DNA of 7,401 bases from Methanomassiliicoccales archaeon (GTDB lineage Archaea; Thermoplasmatota; Thermoplasmata; Methanomassiliicoccales; UBA472), in NCBI GenBank assembly GCA_013329565.1, contig DUJZ01000159.1:1-7401 (forward strand), read 5' to 3'. Shown here piece by piece: positions 6,362-7,401 of this stretch. The position numbers and the translations under genes were made by a program. How positions within the stretch are numbered: the stretch's first letter is position 1; every line of letters begins with the position of its first letter. The notes beneath the pieces were generated by a model, which did not search any database, was not told the DNA's origin, and saw only the letters and a list, made by a program, of their open reading frames with translations.

Positions 6362-6716
6362 GAAGGATTATCATCTTCACGCATTACTGCTGGAGATCTC
6401 CAAGGACCAGTATCTCCGAGGTGATCTAGTGTTCAAAGGCGGCACCTGCTTGGTCAAGGCGTATCCCGGATACTATCGATCCTCGGAAGACATCGATCTC
6501 ACCTGGGCTGATCAAGGTCAATGGTCATCGGTGACCCCGAGCAAGAGGAACGATCTTTGCGCCAGGGAAGTTGAGAACGTGATCGGCCATTTGAAAAAAA
6601 TTACTGACCGGATCGGCATGTCATTTTCTGGTGAAAAGTGTGGAAAGGACGTTCATATCAGCAGCGGGGGCAAGATGGTGACCGTCCATCCTATATCTCT
6701 GCTTTGGACAGGATGA
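6300..6716 (+). CDS. AbiEii toxin, N-terminal piece
   Basis: A 138-residue piece. RTDVIEKDYHLHALLLEI (16-33) is the conserved opening helix of AbiEii-type toxins. FKGGTCLVKAYPGYYRSSED with IDL (45-67) is nucleotidyltransferase motif I: GGT at 47-49 binds the nucleotide phosphates and the acidic EDID supplies metal ligands. The frame runs on through GGKMVTVHP and stops at TGA 6714-6716. If expressed alone it would lack the rest of the catalytic domain. Confidence 0.8.
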   Translation: MDRFFRDIGRIGGARRTDVIEKDYHLHALLLEISKDQYLRGDLVFKGGTCLVKAYPGYYRSSEDIDLTWADQGQWSSVTPSKRNDLCAREVENVIGHLKKITDRIGMSFSGEKCGKDVHISSGGKMVTVHPISLLWTG

Positions 6717-7231
6717 GGGCATCTGTAAAGATAGAGGTGAATTTCTACGATGCCAAGGTCCATCCTTACCAAGAAAAAGTACTGGGAACCTACCTAGGAG
6801 GCGCTGACCTCCATCAGCTCGAGCCATTGTATGAGGAACGATATCAAACCTATACGACACCGGTGGAGCTAACCTGTCATGATCGCCGGGAGATCTTTAT
6901 AGAAAAATGCAGGGCCATGATGACCAGGAAGGTGTACAAACCCCGCGATCCCTTGGACCTGTACCACATGAGCTGGACGTTGGGTTATACGGTTCCAGAG
7001 CATAAGGACGGGATGCTCAGTAAGGTCAGGTTCGCACTGGACACATACGAAAGTTGTTCGGAGAACATCGTTGACAACGATCTTTCCAAATTGGGTTACG
7101 ATCACCGTGATGACAACCTGCCTCTCATGATCATGCCGGAGGATATCGAAGGGTCCATTGGCAGGACCCATAAGGAGCTGGAAAGCATCAGGAAGGAGAT
7201 CGTCTCAACGGAAATCGAGGTCGATCGATAG
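6713..7231 (+). CDS. AbiEii toxin, C-terminal piece
   Basis: A 172-residue piece from the ATG at 6713; the frame is open back to a GTG at 6638. VKIEVNF (5-11) fits the strand carrying the third acidic residue, EKCRAMMTR (64-72) and RDPLDLY (78-84) match the later lysine and Arg-Asp/Asp-Leu motifs of the family. The C-terminus is charged (about 150-172) and ends at 7231. The ATG overlaps the upstream stop as ATGA, with only a weak TTTGGA before it, so reinitiation after the first piece is possible. Which of these starts, if any, is used is not known. Confidence 0.65.
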   Translation: MRASVKIEVNFYDAKVHPYQEKVLGTYLGGADLHQLEPLYEERYQTYTTPVELTCHDRREIFIEKCRAMMTRKVYKPRDPLDLYHMSWTLGYTVPEHKDGMLSKVRFALDTYESCSENIVDNDLSKLGYDHRDDNLPLMIMPEDIEGSIGRTHKELESIRKEIVSTEIEVDR

Positions 7232-7297
7232 GTGAAGGGATCTGTCGAGCTAAGAGCATGCCGGCGGAGATGTCGGTAATCGGGAACTCTTGAAAAA

Positions 7298-7401
7298 CTA
7301 CTTACCTTCTTCCCCCGTCCTCAGGACGTTCTCGACGAAATCGGTCATCCGCTGGTCCCCGACCCCGCTTATCTTCGTCGCCAGCGAGATCGCCTTGCGG
7401 A
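7298..7401 (-). CDS. Unidentified protein, C-terminal end only
   Basis: The last 33 full codons of a minus-strand gene entering from the right, ending in TAG at 7298-7300. The visible peptide includes TKISGVGDQRMTDFVENVL and ends RTGEEGK. Codon use is GC-rich, as in the pst genes, and the end is charged. I cannot name the family from this short tail. It converges with abiEii across 66 bases. GTTTTTC directly after the stop could serve as a U-tract terminator for this gene. Confidence 0.55.
   Translation of the reverse strand, partial: RKAISLATKISGVGDQRMTDFVENVLRTGEEGK

Larger units (their letters stand above)
6300..7231 (+). pseudogene. abiEii: AbiEii-family nucleotidyltransferase toxin, split by a -1 frameshift
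   Basis: AbiEii toxins are DNA polymerase beta-like nucleotidyltransferases. Here the family's motifs lie in two overlapping frames. The first frame (6300-6716) gives the N-terminus and motif I; the second, offset by -1, gives the remaining motifs and ends at 7231. The second frame has stops at 6605 and 6632, so any frame change must fall after 6635. Because GGKMVTV in frame one (about 6669-6689) and VKIEVNF in frame two (from 6725) both fit the family, the change is best placed at about 6675-6713. A one-base loss explains it. The split falls between the GG/DxD site and the third acidic residue, so neither piece alone holds a complete active site. Alternatives are a sequencing error, or two real proteins linked by the ATGA at 6713-6716. 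I see no classical slippery site at the junction. Confidence 0.7.

Noticed and set aside
6591..6607. Seven-A run as a programmed frameshift site in abiEii
   Set aside because: After a -1 shift there the frame meets TGA at 6605, and another at 6632, so a shift here cannot join the two pieces.

Overview
The window looks archaeal, most likely a GC-rich euryarchaeote such as a Thermoplasmatota/Methanomassiliicoccales-type lineage. Three things suggest this. The PhoU protein carries an AbrB-type DNA-binding domain at its N-terminus, an arrangement I know from archaea. The intergenic regions hold archaeal TATA boxes (TTTATATA, TATATAA). Several starts have GGAG/GGTGAT ribosome sites or almost no leader. 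The lineage is inference; the archaeal call is fairly secure.

Left part (1-3717, minus strand): a phosphate-specific ABC importer operon reading right to left, pstS - pstC - pstA - pstB. pstB is cut by the window edge just after its Walker A motif. pstC/pstA and pstA/pstB are tightly packed. A 74-base spacer with repeated G tracts separates pstS from pstC. The PstS here is a tandem double solute-binding protein: two full PBP domains on one membrane anchor.

Centre (3718-5093): an AT-rich divergent promoter region, then on the plus strand an AbrB-PhoU regulator. PstSCAB imports phosphate and PhoU senses or signals transporter state. With its own DNA-binding domain, this PhoU could act directly on the shared promoter region; I see no two-component phosphate regulator in the window.

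Right part (5094-7401): a small minus-strand membrane protein with a ribbon-helix-helix-like N-terminus; a roughly 300-base gap with no convincing gene; then a type IV toxin-antitoxin pair, abiEi (antitoxin/repressor) and abiEii (nucleotidyltransferase toxin), on the plus strand. The antitoxin start lies inside a perfect 9-bp inverted repeat that is a good autoregulation operator candidate. The toxin is split into two frames by a -1 shift near 6675-6713, and the two pieces meet at an ATGA stop/start overlap. By eye the AbiE region is poorer in GC than the pst genes, which fits an acquired defence module. The right edge holds the C-terminal end of an unidentified minus-strand gene.

The most notable points are the double PstS with blocks of near-identical DNA between its halves, the split AbiEii toxin, and the operator-like repeats upstream of abiEi and phoU.
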